From Bacteroidaceae bacterium (GTDB lineage: Bacteria; Bacteroidota; Bacteroidia; Bacteroidales; Bacteroidaceae): 33,447 nt of DNA. The position numbers and the translations under genes were made by a program. The stretch lies in the NCBI GenBank assembly GCA_017466065.1, contig JAFTUV010000040.1, positions 1 through 33,447 on the forward strand, in the 5' to 3' direction. Positions 33,401 through 33,447 of the stretch are shown here, in pieces; within the stretch, counting starts at the first letter, position 1, and each line of letters starts with the position of its first letter. The notes below the pieces were generated by a model. It saw only the letters and a list, made by a program, of their open reading frames with translations, searched no databases and was not told where the DNA came from.

Positions 33401-33447
33401 GAAATATTAAGTTTACTTGAATATTTTTCACAGCGAGTGCAGAAATA
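33401..33447. repeat. 47-bp direct repeat B, copy 2
   Basis: Identical to 33246-33292 and running to the window edge, so the true repeat may be longer. It contains the mini-hairpin at 33409-33418. Confidence 0.9.

Noticed and set aside
33223..33447. CRISPR array
   Set aside because: Two different repeat types alternate with unequal spacing, only two copies each, and no cas genes are present.

Overview
The window reads as a chromosomal segment of a host-associated Bacteroidales bacterium (Prevotella-, Paraprevotella- or Muribaculaceae-like; genus not resolved). Supporting points: a complete 2471-residue SprA, the outer-membrane translocon of the type IX secretion system (T9SS), next to ruvA; a secreted glycosidase with a T9SS-type C-terminal tail; promoters matching the Bacteroidetes TTTG / TAnnTTTG pattern instead of TTGACA/TATAAT; almost no Shine-Dalgarno sites; several lipobox proteins; families restricted to the phylum (DUF4491, DUF4468-like, DUF3316-like); and tRNA genes without an encoded CCA tail.

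Layout. 1-1604: a terminator of an off-window gene, then on the minus strand tRNA-Arg(CCT) and a FucP-type sugar permease with its terminator. 1735-4506 (minus): CCA-adding tRNA nucleotidyltransferase followed by a lone TolC-family protein. 4674-5519 (plus): a helical lipoprotein, ending at a perfect 15-bp hairpin shared with sprA. 5583-15354 (minus): ABC exporter, ruvA, sprA. 15491-18139 (plus): a large transglutaminase-like lipoprotein meeting cutC stop-to-stop. 18140-20203 (minus): GH29 alpha-L-fucosidase and cutC, 6 bp apart. 20345-25860 (plus): a DUF4491 membrane protein and a 1685-residue GH89 alpha-N-acetylglucosaminidase.

25.9-28.45 kb is visibly AT-richer and looks accessory: a 15-bp inverted repeat, a small ORF made of two tandem 75-bp units, a RelE/HigB-XRE toxin-antitoxin pair with its operator, a secreted DUF4468-like protein, and a long structured non-coding element in a 700-bp stretch without a convincing gene. 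This stretch is the best place to look for something undescribed. tRNA-Leu(TAG) closes it. 28606-33197 (minus): DNA topoisomerase IV/gyrase subunit A, a DUF3316-like protein and an S41 peptidase lipoprotein, with tRNA-Leu behind them. Upstream of the topoisomerase gene is a cluster of interleaved direct repeats containing three TTTA-loop mini-hairpins.

How the parts may work together (inference): fucosidase and GH89 would release fucose and alpha-linked GlcNAc from host mucin-type glycans, the GH89 enzyme being exported through SprA, while the FucP-type permease imports released sugar. The CCA enzyme is needed to finish both tRNAs seen here.
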